DNA from: Chloroflexota bacterium
GTDB taxonomy: Bacteria; Chloroflexota; Dehalococcoidia; SHYD01
Reading direction: 5' to 3'
DNA length: 36,338 bases
NCBI GenBank assembly: GCA_016190485.1
Contig: JACPQN010000132.1
Coordinates: 1-36,338 of the forward strand
The notes under the pieces were generated by a model. The model had not been told where the DNA came from. It worked only from the letters and a program-made list of their open reading frames with translations, and ran no database searches. The translations under genes and the position numbers were made by a program. This document shows positions 14,440 to 21,253 of this stretch, one piece after another (the first letter of the stretch is position 1; each line of letters opens with the position of its first letter).

Positions 14440-14694
14440 ATGAGCGACGAGTCCCTGACCCTGGCCACCCCCAACGCGTACTGAGAGAGCTGAGCCAGGT
14501 TCGTTACCCGTGAGGTAACGCCTCTGCCAGGCATCAAGCGCGTGGCCTTCGAGCTGCGCAGCAAGTCCGTTACTGTCACCTTCGACCCGCAGCAGGTGGC
14601 CGCGGAGGAGATCAGCCAGGCCATCCAGCGGGCCGACCAGGCCATGGCCGGCTCTCCCAGCAACCCCAAGAACCAGCGCTCGCCGCGCGGCTAG
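14440..14694 (+). CDS. putative selenoprotein: HMA (CopZ/MerP-like) metal-binding domain with UxxU in place of CxxC
   Basis: Not in the ORF track because two TGA codons interrupt it (14482-14484 and 14491-14493). In one frame from ATG 14440 to TAG 14692 it reads 84 residues: MSDESLTLATPNAY-U-ES-U-ARFVTREVTPLPGI and so on, then VTVTFDPQQVAAEEISQAI. The beta-alpha-beta-beta-alpha HMA pattern is complete. With TGA read as residues 15 and 18, the spacing to LPGI equals that from the CxxC of B. subtilis CopZ to its LDGV. Thus both metal-binding cysteines are TGA, i.e. U-E-S-U. GAGGTGG lies 7 nt before the ATG. A SECIS-like hairpin follows 8 nt after the second TGA. TGA is a normal stop elsewhere in the window. 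The role is probably binding or trafficking of a soft metal (Cu, Hg, Ag) in the cytoplasm, which is inferred. The alternative is a pseudogene with two nonsense mutations. The stop overlaps the stop of the opposing gene (CTAG). Confidence 0.75.
14497..14523 (+). promoter_or_regulatory. putative bacterial SECIS element
   Basis: AGG-TT-CGTTACC-CGTGA-GGTAACG-CCT: a perfect 7-bp upper stem (14502-14508 / 14514-14520) with a 5-nt loop having G at its second position. A 3-bp lower stem is set off by a TT bulge. It begins 8 nt after the second TGA and 17 nt after the first. Bacterial SECIS elements are hairpins just downstream of the UGA, with a G early in the loop and often a bulged U, so the geometry fits. 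One hairpin may serve both UGA codons. Confidence 0.65.
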
Positions 14695-15548
14695 AGCAGC
14701 GTGGCCCTGGGGGTGCGCCGCAGCCGCCACAGGCTGGGGAAGCTGGCCCGGTCCACCTTCAGGATGGCCGCGTACTTGCGAGCCTGGTCCAGGTGGCTGG
14801 GGTCTCCGGTCCGCCGGTACCGGTTGAAGCAGTCCAGCATCTTGTCGGCGATGAGGTTCATGTCGAAGCCGAGAATGTAGCGCTCGCTGGCCTCGTTCAT
14901 GGCCGACATGTAGATCTCGAAGTAGGAGGCCAGCTTGGCCAGCAGCGCGCGCTGCTGGGTGGCCTCCGCCAGCTCGTGTCTCGAGGCCATCTCGTAGTAG
15001 CTGCGGCCGGTGGACACGTGATAGGGGATGTCCACCGTGGGGGCAGTCGTGTAGGACCTGCGCCAGCGGTTCCGGCGGCGGCGCCGCAGGCTGGCGGGAA
15101 AGACCCCGGTGATAAAGAGAGAGTAGTCACCCAGCTTGCGGTACGCCTCGAAGCGGTTGGGAAAGCGGGCGGCGCTCTGCATCTCGTCGAGCAAATCCGA
15201 GAGCATGTGGCCGGCGCGCCGGTTGTCCCGCACCAGGGGGAAGAGGTCCCGGGTGAGGAGGAACCCGGCCATCATGCCGGAGAGATAGTCGATGACGGAG
15301 CCGTCGGTGCTATGACGGTTGACATAAAGTGTCTTTATGAGGAACAGATCGAAGAGGCTGCGTAGGGGAATGCTCTTGATCTCGCCGATGTCGTCGTAGA
15401 AGGCGCTCAGCAGCGCCTCCACCTCGGCGCTGAAGGCGGCGTCGGCCACGTTCTTTCCCGTGTGCTGGAGGATGGCGCCCTTAAGGCGCTGAATCCTCTC
15501 CTCTAACACCCACATCGGCCCGTCGGCTCGTCGCGCGTATTCTCCCAT
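14691..15548 (-). CDS. hypothetical helical protein
   Basis: A 285-residue protein I do not recognise. It is mostly alpha-helical and soluble in appearance, with a basic patch RRRRRNRWRRSY at about 155-166 and segments such as DIGEIKSIPLRSLFDLFLIKTLY and LGFDMNLIADKMLDCFNRY. It has no signal peptide and no obvious cofactor motif. It is the last gene of a minus-strand set (methyltransferase, membrane protein, this gene) and starts 3 nt after the membrane-protein stop, so they are very likely co-transcribed. No clear Shine-Dalgarno precedes its ATG; a second in-frame ATG (MWVLEERI) could be the real start. Its stop overlaps that of the UxxU gene. Confidence 0.75.
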   Translation of the reverse strand: MGEYARRADGPMWVLEERIQRLKGAILQHTGKNVADAAFSAEVEALLSAFYDDIGEIKSIPLRSLFDLFLIKTLYVNRHSTDGSVIDYLSGMMAGFLLTRDLFPLVRDNRRAGHMLSDLLDEMQSAARFPNRFEAYRKLGDYSLFITGVFPASLRRRRRNRWRRSYTTAPTVDIPYHVSTGRSYYEMASRHELAEATQQRALLAKLASYFEIYMSAMNEASERYILGFDMNLIADKMLDCFNRYRRTGDPSHLDQARKYAAILKVDRASFPSLWRLRRTPRATLL

Positions 15549-15551
15549 AAA

Positions 15552-16322
15552 TTATGAGGTGGACTGGGCCGCGACCGCAAGACATCGCCGGAGCTTGCCC
15601 AGGCGGGCAAGCGCCCGCCGAAGGTGGGGGAGCAGGAGCTGCGTCGTGGCGTCCATGACGCAGTAGCCCGCCCCGATGGCCGAGGGCGGATTGGCCGCGG
15701 AGATGCCCAGCACCGGCGCCTGTGTCGCCCATGCCCAGGTGCCGATGGCGGTCCCGTAGTACTCCAGCGCCATGGTGGCCACGAAGGAGATGGCAAAGAA
15801 GAGGGGGTCTCTGCCCCGGACGAGGAAGGCCGCGAGGAGGAACCAGGCGTAGAGGCCGAGCCGGTCCGGGTGCGGCGCCAGGAGCGCCCCGTAGATCGCC
15901 CAGAGCGCGCTGCCCAGCAGCACACCCGACACCAGCGTGCGGGCCCTGCTGCGCAGAGCGGGCAGCCCCGCCAATCGGAACGCGGCCAGGTAGAAGAGGC
16001 CGTGGCCGGGCGGCACGTACAGCGGCAGGTTGCCCATCCTGTACTCGTACATCCGCCACACCAGGGAACCGAAGCACTCGTAGAGGGTGGCGACGCCGAT
16101 CATGGTGCCCACGGCCAGGCGCTCCTCTGGGCGCGCCCGCCAGAGGGCGGCCACCACAAACAGCCACGTGAGCCCACCGACGACGTTCTGCCAGAAGAGG
16201 TCGCCCAGCACCGCGTCCAGCTTCCCGGCCACCAGGACGTACGCCGTCAGCGCGCCCACGTACACCAGCGCCGGGCGGCTCTGCGTACCACGGAGAGCAA
16301 CACCGACGCCCGGGGGCGTCAC
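15552..16322 (-). CDS. polytopic membrane protein of unknown function
   Basis: A 256-residue integral membrane protein with about seven hydrophobic helices. Distinct polar motifs sit at helix ends: VPPGHGLFYLAAFR, LEYYGTAIGTWAW and NPPSAIGAGYCVMDA. Their His, Glu, Tyr, Asn and Asp residues suggest a membrane enzyme or cofactor site rather than a simple transporter, but no function can be named. The start is a GTG overlapping the methyltransferase stop (GTGA), so the two are translationally coupled. It precedes the helical hypothetical protein by 3 nt. Confidence 0.8.
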   Translation of the reverse strand: MTPPGVGVALRGTQSRPALVYVGALTAYVLVAGKLDAVLGDLFWQNVVGGLTWLFVVAALWRARPEERLAVGTMIGVATLYECFGSLVWRMYEYRMGNLPLYVPPGHGLFYLAAFRLAGLPALRSRARTLVSGVLLGSALWAIYGALLAPHPDRLGLYAWFLLAAFLVRGRDPLFFAISFVATMALEYYGTAIGTWAWATQAPVLGISAANPPSAIGAGYCVMDATTQLLLPHLRRALARLGKLRRCLAVAAQSTS

Positions 16323-16999
16323 CGATCCGGCGCCTTGTAGAGATAGATGGTGAAATCGTTGTGCAGGTAGCCCTCCCGCAGCACCGCCCGCGGGCAGAGG
16401 GTGCGGCAGTAGCGCAGGACGGCGCCGGGGTCTGCGCCGTAGTAGATGCTTTCGGCCTGGGAGCCCCCGCCAGCAGGCCCCAGGAAGTTGAAGGCTACGG
16501 CCCTCCGGCAGCCCGCATACATGGCCGCGATCATCTCCCGGAAGAAAGCGTCGTGGTCGGCCACCCGGATGTTGAAGGTGCCGGAGGCCACCACGTAGTC
16601 ACAGGGCGCCTGTAGCCCCTCCTCCAGGATGTCCCGCACCAGAAAGGCGCCACCCGGATACTTCAGGCTGGCGGCCGCGGCCATCCTGGGCGAGAGGTCG
16701 TAGCCGGCGTAGCGAACGCAACCATCGGGCTGGGCGCCCCCTGCTCCGGGGTTCGCCTGATCATGGAGGGGCAGCAGCCGGCAGCCCTGCTGCTGGAGGT
16801 AGCCGTAGAAGTCCCCCAGGCCGCAGCCGATGTCGGCCACGGAGCGGCCCTGCCACGGGCCTACCTGATGGAGCATCCGGAAGCGCACCTGCTGGGTGTG
16901 TGCCCCCAGCCAGTGGAGGGATCGGGGGTCCTGGGGGCCGTAGGTGGCCAGCTCCGCCTCGTAGAAGGCGACGAGCTTGGTTTTGTCAGCAGCGCGCAT
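16319..16999 (-). CDS. class I SAM-dependent methyltransferase
   Basis: A 226-residue methyltransferase. The SAM-binding motif I is VADIGCGLGDFYGYL, followed by the acidic loop YAGYDLSPRMA and by DYVVASGTFNIRV at the motif IV position. The substrate is unknown. The N-terminal helix (TKLVAFYEAELATYGPQDPRSLHW) is typical of a family of small-molecule methyltransferases. It heads the minus-strand operon and overlaps the membrane-protein gene by 4 nt. That suggests the operon modifies a lipid or small metabolite, but this is inference. Confidence 0.88.
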   Translation of the reverse strand: MRAADKTKLVAFYEAELATYGPQDPRSLHWLGAHTQQVRFRMLHQVGPWQGRSVADIGCGLGDFYGYLQQQGCRLLPLHDQANPGAGGAQPDGCVRYAGYDLSPRMAAAASLKYPGGAFLVRDILEEGLQAPCDYVVASGTFNIRVADHDAFFREMIAAMYAGCRRAVAFNFLGPAGGGSQAESIYYGADPGAVLRYCRTLCPRAVLREGYLHNDFTIYLYKAPDR

Positions 17000-17033
17000 G
17001 GCGGACGATGTGTCTATTCACCATCATGCAGCC

Positions 17034-17045
17034 CATGTATACATG
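17034..17045. promoter_or_regulatory. perfect palindrome in a divergent promoter region
   Basis: CATGTATACATG is a perfect 12-bp palindrome between the divergent methyltransferase operon and the DUF5678/retropepsin pair. It sits in an AT-richer spacer and could bind a dimeric regulator of one or both directions. Confidence 0.35.
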
Positions 17046-17107
17046 AGATACAATAAGAGCGCAGCCATTGCAACAATCACGTATCTCAACAATAAGCTGG
17101 TAACGAG

Positions 17108-17395
17108 ATGTCCACAAGAATGCGAAAACGAGAGGCGCTCAGGGGCCTGTCTCCAAGAGCACTCAGTAAACTGCGCGACCAAGCGACCCGAGAGGGCGCA
17201 TTCCTTGAGAAGATCAGGAGAGACTACACCGAAAAGTATCCCCATAGGTGGATTGCGGTAATCGATTCTGAGGTCATTGGCCCAGCACAATCAACCGCTG
17301 ACCTGCTTGTGCTCCTTAGGGAGCGAGGGATCGATCCCGCCAAGGCGATGTTGGCATACCTCGACCCAGGCTTCCAGCGCTCGCTTCTTCTGTGA
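17108..17395 (+). CDS. small DUF5678-like protein
   Basis: A 95-residue protein. A basic helical N-terminus (MRKREALRGLSPRALSKLRDQATREGAFLEKI) is followed by YTEKYPHRWIAVIDSEVIGPAQSTADLLVLLRERGI, the pattern of DUF5678 domains (kyxGkWVAvxdgeViaxGxsxxEL). Its function is unknown. Its stop overlaps the GTG start of the retropepsin-like gene (GTGA), so the two are translationally coupled. GC content is visibly lower than in neighbouring genes, which hints at acquisition by transfer. Confidence 0.75.
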   Translation: MSTRMRKREALRGLSPRALSKLRDQATREGAFLEKIRRDYTEKYPHRWIAVIDSEVIGPAQSTADLLVLLRERGIDPAKAMLAYLDPGFQRSLLL

Positions 17396-17820
17396 TCATC
17401 GGGCATTTCGTACCTCGGGACCTACCGGAACCTACTGCGCCCTGGCCTGTGGTTGGGGCGCTGGTTTTTCTTCCACGACTGAACGTGCGGGGATGGGTAA
17501 ACTTCATCATCACAGATACTGGCGCTGACAGCACCTGTTTGCACGTGCCAGACTCCACCAGGTTGGGTATCGATTACTCCCAACTTGTAGACGTGGTCCC
17601 GGTTGGTGGGGTCGGGAGCGGAAGCGCGTACTACGGGCGAGAGTCAGCCGGACTTATCTTCCTCGATACCGATCAGAGGACGGTTCTGGAGGTTCTGCCC
17701 AGACTGTACGTTGGAGTTCTCGATCAGTCTCCCAATGCGCCCTCATTATTGGGACGCGACATTCTCTCTCGTTACCAGCTCATAATGGACATAAAGGCTA
17801 ACACAGTTGCCCTTCTTTAG
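17392..17820 (+). CDS. retropepsin-like aspartic protease
   Basis: A 142-residue single-domain protein with the retroviral-type aspartic protease signature IITDTGADSTCLHV (active-site DTGA) and the C-terminal LLGRDILSRYQLIMD. The second loop, GVGSGSAYYGRES, matches the flap region. Such proteins act as dimers, each giving one Asp. The substrate is unknown. It starts with GTG overlapping the stop of the DUF5678-like gene. The composition is less GC-rich than the core genes. It converges on the PIG-L gene. Confidence 0.85.
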   Translation: MIIGHFVPRDLPEPTAPWPVVGALVFLPRLNVRGWVNFIITDTGADSTCLHVPDSTRLGIDYSQLVDVVPVGGVGSGSAYYGRESAGLIFLDTDQRTVLEVLPRLYVGVLDQSPNAPSLLGRDILSRYQLIMDIKANTVALL

Positions 17821-17843
17821 CGTCCACATCTTCACCCCTCCAC

Positions 17844-18650
17844 CTACACCGGGTACTCCACCCGCTTGAAGCGCTCCAGCATGCGGCCGTTCTCCTCGCC
17901 CTGGCGTTCCTGGCGGCGGGCCAGCCAGCGCTGGCGCATCTCCTCCGGCGGGCCGAACTGGCTCACGTGGCAGGCCAGCGCGTTCAGCTTGGTCTCCCAG
18001 AAGTCGGTGATGTCCTCCTCCACATCCGCGTCGGCGCCGTCGAACCCCGCAAACAGGTACACCTCCGGTACCTTGTGGGGCGTCAGGCCCTCCTGGGCCA
18101 GCTCCGGGTAGTGGAGGCGGTCCCGGCAGTAGGGCCAGACCGCGTCCAGCACGCCCTGGCCGGTGATGCGGTGGTCCCGGTGCTGCCAGCGGTAGGGATT
18201 ATGGGTCACGATGCGGTCCGGCCGGTACCGGCGGATGAGGCGCACCAGTTGGCCGCGGAACTCGTAGGTGTCCGCCAGCTCGCCGTCCTTGTTGGGGAGG
18301 ATGACCACCTCCCGAATGCCCATGACCTTGGCGGCAGCCCGCTGCTCCCGGTCCCGGATGGCCTCCAGGCGGGCGGAGTCCATGGTGGGGTCGCCAGAGC
18401 CCTTGTTGCCGTTGGTGGCCACGCAGAGGATGACGCGGTGGCCCTGGGCGGCCCACTTGGCGGCGCTGCCGCCGCAGCCCGCGTCGCCGTCGTCCGGGTG
18501 CCCGGCCACAATCAGGATGGTCTTGGGTGTATCGGCGGTGTCTGCCATGGCGGCGGCCAGCTCCTCCTCAGCTATGCGCTCTCCATAAAAAGAGCGGAAT
18601 GGGTCGTGGGTGTGGGTCCAGGTAGTGGGGAAGGGTGGTTGATCAGCCAT
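17844..18650 (-). CDS. PIG-L family (LmbE-like) deacetylase
   Basis: A zinc-dependent deacetylase of about 268 residues acting on N-acetylglucosaminyl-type or related substrates. The metal-binding motifs are AGHPDDGDAGCGG (HPDD) and WQHRDHRITG (HxDH). The ORF track begins at 18767, but the first 39 residues (MSAMLTQGMPTNRN...) overlap the pyrG promoter region on the other strand and look untranslated. I chose the ATG at 18650 (MADQPPFPTTW), which has GGGGGTG nearby; a later ATG at 18548 (MADTADTPKTIL) is also possible. It is divergent from pyrG. Confidence 0.88.
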   Translation of the reverse strand: MADQPPFPTTWTHTHDPFRSFYGERIAEEELAAAMADTADTPKTILIVAGHPDDGDAGCGGSAAKWAAQGHRVILCVATNGNKGSGDPTMDSARLEAIRDREQRAAAKVMGIREVVILPNKDGELADTYEFRGQLVRLIRRYRPDRIVTHNPYRWQHRDHRITGQGVLDAVWPYCRDRLHYPELAQEGLTPHKVPEVYLFAGFDGADADVEEDITDFWETKLNALACHVSQFGPPEEMRQRWLARRQERQGEENGRMLERFKRVEYPV

Positions 18651-18696
18651 CGGGCACCCCCGGCTCTGCGCTTCATGGTAACGCGTGGCGGGTTGC

Positions 18697-18725
18697 TTGA
18701 CAAGAAGCGAACGTCTGTCTATGAT
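18697..18725 (+). promoter_or_regulatory. promoter of pyrG
   Basis: TTGACA (18697-18702), a 17-bp spacer and TATGAT (18720-18725) form a near-consensus sigma-A promoter. The leader of about 100 nt contains a GTGAGC / GCTCAC hairpin (18751-18767). No typical pyrimidine attenuator is evident. Confidence 0.7.
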
Positions 18726-18830
18726 GTTTCTGTTAGTCGGCATCCCCTGTGTGAGCATGGCGCTCACCCCTGGTAAGCCCCTTATGGAAGGCGCTCAAGA
18801 GAAGGAGCACGCGCGGTCTTAGCCGTTGGT

Positions 18831-20456
18831 ATGACGAAGTATATCTTCGTTACAGGCGGCGTGGTTAGTTCTGTCGGCAAAGGGATTACGGTAGCCTCCA
18901 TTGGCCGGATTCTCAAAAGCCGAGGGGTGACCGTCTCCCTCCAGAAGCTCGACCCCTATCTCAACGTCGACCCCGGCACCATGTCTCCCTACCAGCATGG
19001 GGAGGTTTTCGTCACCGAGGATGGCGCCGAGACGGACCTGGACCTGGGCCACTACGAGCGCTTTATCGACGAGAACCTGACCAGCGCGGCCAGCGTCACC
19101 ACGGGCCAGATCTACGGCTCGGTGCTCATGCGAGAGCGACGGGGAGACTTCCTGGGCGGCACCATCCAGGTGGTGCCCCACGTGACCAACGAGATCAAGA
19201 GCCGCATCACGGGCCTGGCCCAGAAGACCAAGCCCGAGGTGGTCATCGTGGAGGTGGGCGGCACCGTCGGCGACATCGAGGGGCAGCCCTTCTTGGAGGC
19301 CATCCGCCAGATGCGGAACGACGTGGGGCGGGACAATGTCCTCTATATCCATGTGACCTACCTGCCCTTTATCAGCGCGACCGGGGAGTTGAAGACCAAG
19401 CCCACCCAGCACAGCGTCCATGAGCTGCGGCGCATCGGCATCCAGCCCGACGTGATCCTGTGCCGCAGCGACTACCTGGTGACCCAGGATATCAAGGACA
19501 AGATCGCGCTCCACTGCGACGTAGAGAAGCGAGCGGTCATCGCGGTGCCCACGGCCCAAACGGTCTACGAGGTGCCCCTCATCCTGGAGGAGGCGGGGCT
19601 GGGGGCCTTTGTGGCGGACCGTTTCGGCTACGCCGACGCCGCTCCCGATCTCACGGAGTGGCAGGCTATGGTGGACCGCATCATGCAGCCCAAGGAGCCG
19701 CTGGCCATTGCCCTGGTGGGTAAGTACGTGCAGCTCAAGGACGCCTACCTCTCGGTGGTGGAGTCGCTGCGCCACGCCGCCCTGTACCACGGGCTGGAGG
19801 CCGACATTCACTGGATCATGGCAGAGGACCTGGAGCAGGAGGGCGGAGAGGCGCTGCTGAAGAATGTGAAGGGGATCGTGATACCGGGTGGTTTTGGCTC
19901 CCGGGGGGTCGAGGGCATGGGCGTCGCGGCCCGCTATGCTCGGGAGAACTGTATTCCCTACCTGGGGCTGTGTCTGGGTTTCCAGGTCATGGTCATCGAA
20001 TTCGCCCGCTATGCCCTGTGCAGCCCCAACGTGAACTCCTCGGAGTTCGACCAGGATACCGAGCATCCCGTGATCGACCTCCTACCGGGCCAGCGGGCCG
20101 TCGAGGCCATGGGGGGCACCATGCGCCTGGGCACCTACCCCTGCCACCTGACGCCCGGCACCAAAGCCGGCCAGGCGTACGGTGTGGACGTGGTGACGGA
20201 GCGCCACCGGCACCGCTTCGAGGTGAACAACAAGTACCGGAGCCTGCTGGAGGCCCACGGCCTGGTGTGCAGCGGCCAGTCGCCGGATGGTTCCCTGGTG
20301 GAAATCGCCGAGCTGCGAGACCACCCCTGGATGCTGGGATCGCAGTTCCACCCGGAGTTTCTTTCCCGGCCGACGCGGCCCCATCCCCTCTTTCGAGAGT
20401 TCATCGCCGCCACCGCCCGGGTGAAGCGGGAAGGCGAGCAGTTTTCGCTCGTGTGA
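18831..20456 (+). CDS. pyrG: CTP synthase (glutamine hydrolysing)
   Basis: A 541-residue enzyme, full family length, converting UTP to CTP with ATP and glutamine. The N-terminal synthase domain begins with the characteristic KYIFVTGGVVSSVGKG, and the middle carries LDPYLNVDPGTMSPYQHGEVFV. The C-terminal class I glutamine amidotransferase domain has the nucleophile Cys381 in YLGLCLGFQ and the His/Glu pair in GSQFHPEFLSRP. The start at ATG 18831 matches the family N-terminus, though AAGGAG lies rather far upstream (about 24 nt). A strong promoter sits 100 nt upstream. It is followed after 33 nt by the transaldolase gene. Confidence 0.98.
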   Translation: MTKYIFVTGGVVSSVGKGITVASIGRILKSRGVTVSLQKLDPYLNVDPGTMSPYQHGEVFVTEDGAETDLDLGHYERFIDENLTSAASVTTGQIYGSVLMRERRGDFLGGTIQVVPHVTNEIKSRITGLAQKTKPEVVIVEVGGTVGDIEGQPFLEAIRQMRNDVGRDNVLYIHVTYLPFISATGELKTKPTQHSVHELRRIGIQPDVILCRSDYLVTQDIKDKIALHCDVEKRAVIAVPTAQTVYEVPLILEEAGLGAFVADRFGYADAAPDLTEWQAMVDRIMQPKEPLAIALVGKYVQLKDAYLSVVESLRHAALYHGLEADIHWIMAEDLEQEGGEALLKNVKGIVIPGGFGSRGVEGMGVAARYARENCIPYLGLCLGFQVMVIEFARYALCSPNVNSSEFDQDTEHPVIDLLPGQRAVEAMGGTMRLGTYPCHLTPGTKAGQAYGVDVVTERHRHRFEVNNKYRSLLEAHGLVCSGQSPDGSLVEIAELRDHPWMLGSQFHPEFLSRPTRPHPLFREFIAATARVKREGEQFSLV

Positions 20457-20489
20457 CCACGGGCGCCGCGCGTTGAAGGGAGGCAGACC

Positions 20490-21149
20490 ATGCGGCTGTG
20501 GCTGGACACCGCCAACATAGAGGAGATCCGCCAGGGGGTGCGCCTGGGCGTCATCAGCGGAGTGACTACCAACCCCTCCCTGGTGGCCAAAGAGGGGGAT
20601 GGCAACCTGCAGCGGGTGGTCACGGAGATCTGCGAGCTGGTGGGAGGGCCTGTCAGCGCCGAGGTGGTCGCCACCGAGGTGGAGGGCATCCTGGCGGAGG
20701 CCCGTCGCATCGCCCGCTGGCACCAGCATGTGGTGGTGAAGATCCCCTGCACCGAAGCGGGCGTGCAGGCCATCTCCATCCTCGCCAAGGAGGGGGTGCG
20801 CATCAACATGACCCTCACCTTCTCCCCCAACCAGGGGCTGCTGGGGGCCCTGGCCGGCGCCACCTACGTGAGCCCCTTCCTGGGCCGGCTGGACGACGTG
20901 GGCCACGATGGTATGCAGGTAGTGGCGGACCTGGTGGAGATCTACGACAAGTACCATCTGCCCACCCAGGTGGTGGCGGCCAGCGTCCGGCACCCGCTCC
21001 ACATGGTGGCGGCCGCCAAGATCGGCGCCCATATCGCCACCGTTCCCTACAAGGTGCTCCAGCAGATGCTCCAGCACCCGCTGACCGACGTTGGTCTGGC
21101 CCGCTTCTTGAAGGACTGGCAGCAGGTGGCGGGCGCCGCCGTGCTCTAG
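20490..21149 (+). CDS. transaldolase / fructose-6-phosphate aldolase family protein (TalC-type)
   Basis: A 219-residue short transaldolase-like TIM barrel, the size of the TalC/FSA subfamily. It should transfer or cleave a dihydroxyacetone unit of sugar phosphates in the non-oxidative pentose phosphate pathway. The N-terminus MRLWLDTANIEEIRQ and the motif VTTNPSLVAKEG are diagnostic. Lys84 in VVVKIPCTEAG is the Schiff-base residue, and VSPFLGRLDDVG and VAASVRHPLHM complete the active site. FSA versus transaldolase activity cannot be told reliably from sequence. GGGAGG precedes the ATG. It follows pyrG closely and is probably co-transcribed. Confidence 0.93.
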   Translation: MRLWLDTANIEEIRQGVRLGVISGVTTNPSLVAKEGDGNLQRVVTEICELVGGPVSAEVVATEVEGILAEARRIARWHQHVVVKIPCTEAGVQAISILAKEGVRINMTLTFSPNQGLLGALAGATYVSPFLGRLDDVGHDGMQVVADLVEIYDKYHLPTQVVAASVRHPLHMVAAAKIGAHIATVPYKVLQQMLQHPLTDVGLARFLKDWQQVAGAAVL

Positions 21150-21152
21150 CCC

Positions 21153-21182
21153 TTGACAAGCTCGTTCCATGACTGCTATAGA
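21153..21182 (+). promoter_or_regulatory. promoter of rho
   Basis: TTGACA (21153-21158), an 18-bp spacer and TATAGA (21177-21182), with a TG before the -10 (CTGCTATAGA). It lies just after the transaldolase stop and gives rho a leader of about 65 nt. Confidence 0.7.
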
Positions 21183-21253
21183 AAGACGAATGTACTCCAA
21201 GCTTTATCACATACCCCCCACCCCGCAACACCATTCTCCCGCCGGTAGGTCCC

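Noticed and set aside
14440-14694. Reading the HMA ORF as a simple pseudogene
   Set aside because: Both stops are TGA, both fall exactly on the CxxC cysteines, the rest of the frame is intact, and a SECIS-like hairpin is present. The pseudogene reading is kept as an alternative but is less likely.
18651-18767. First 39 residues of the PIG-L ORF
   Set aside because: They overlap the strong pyrG promoter and have no family similarity; later ATGs fit better.
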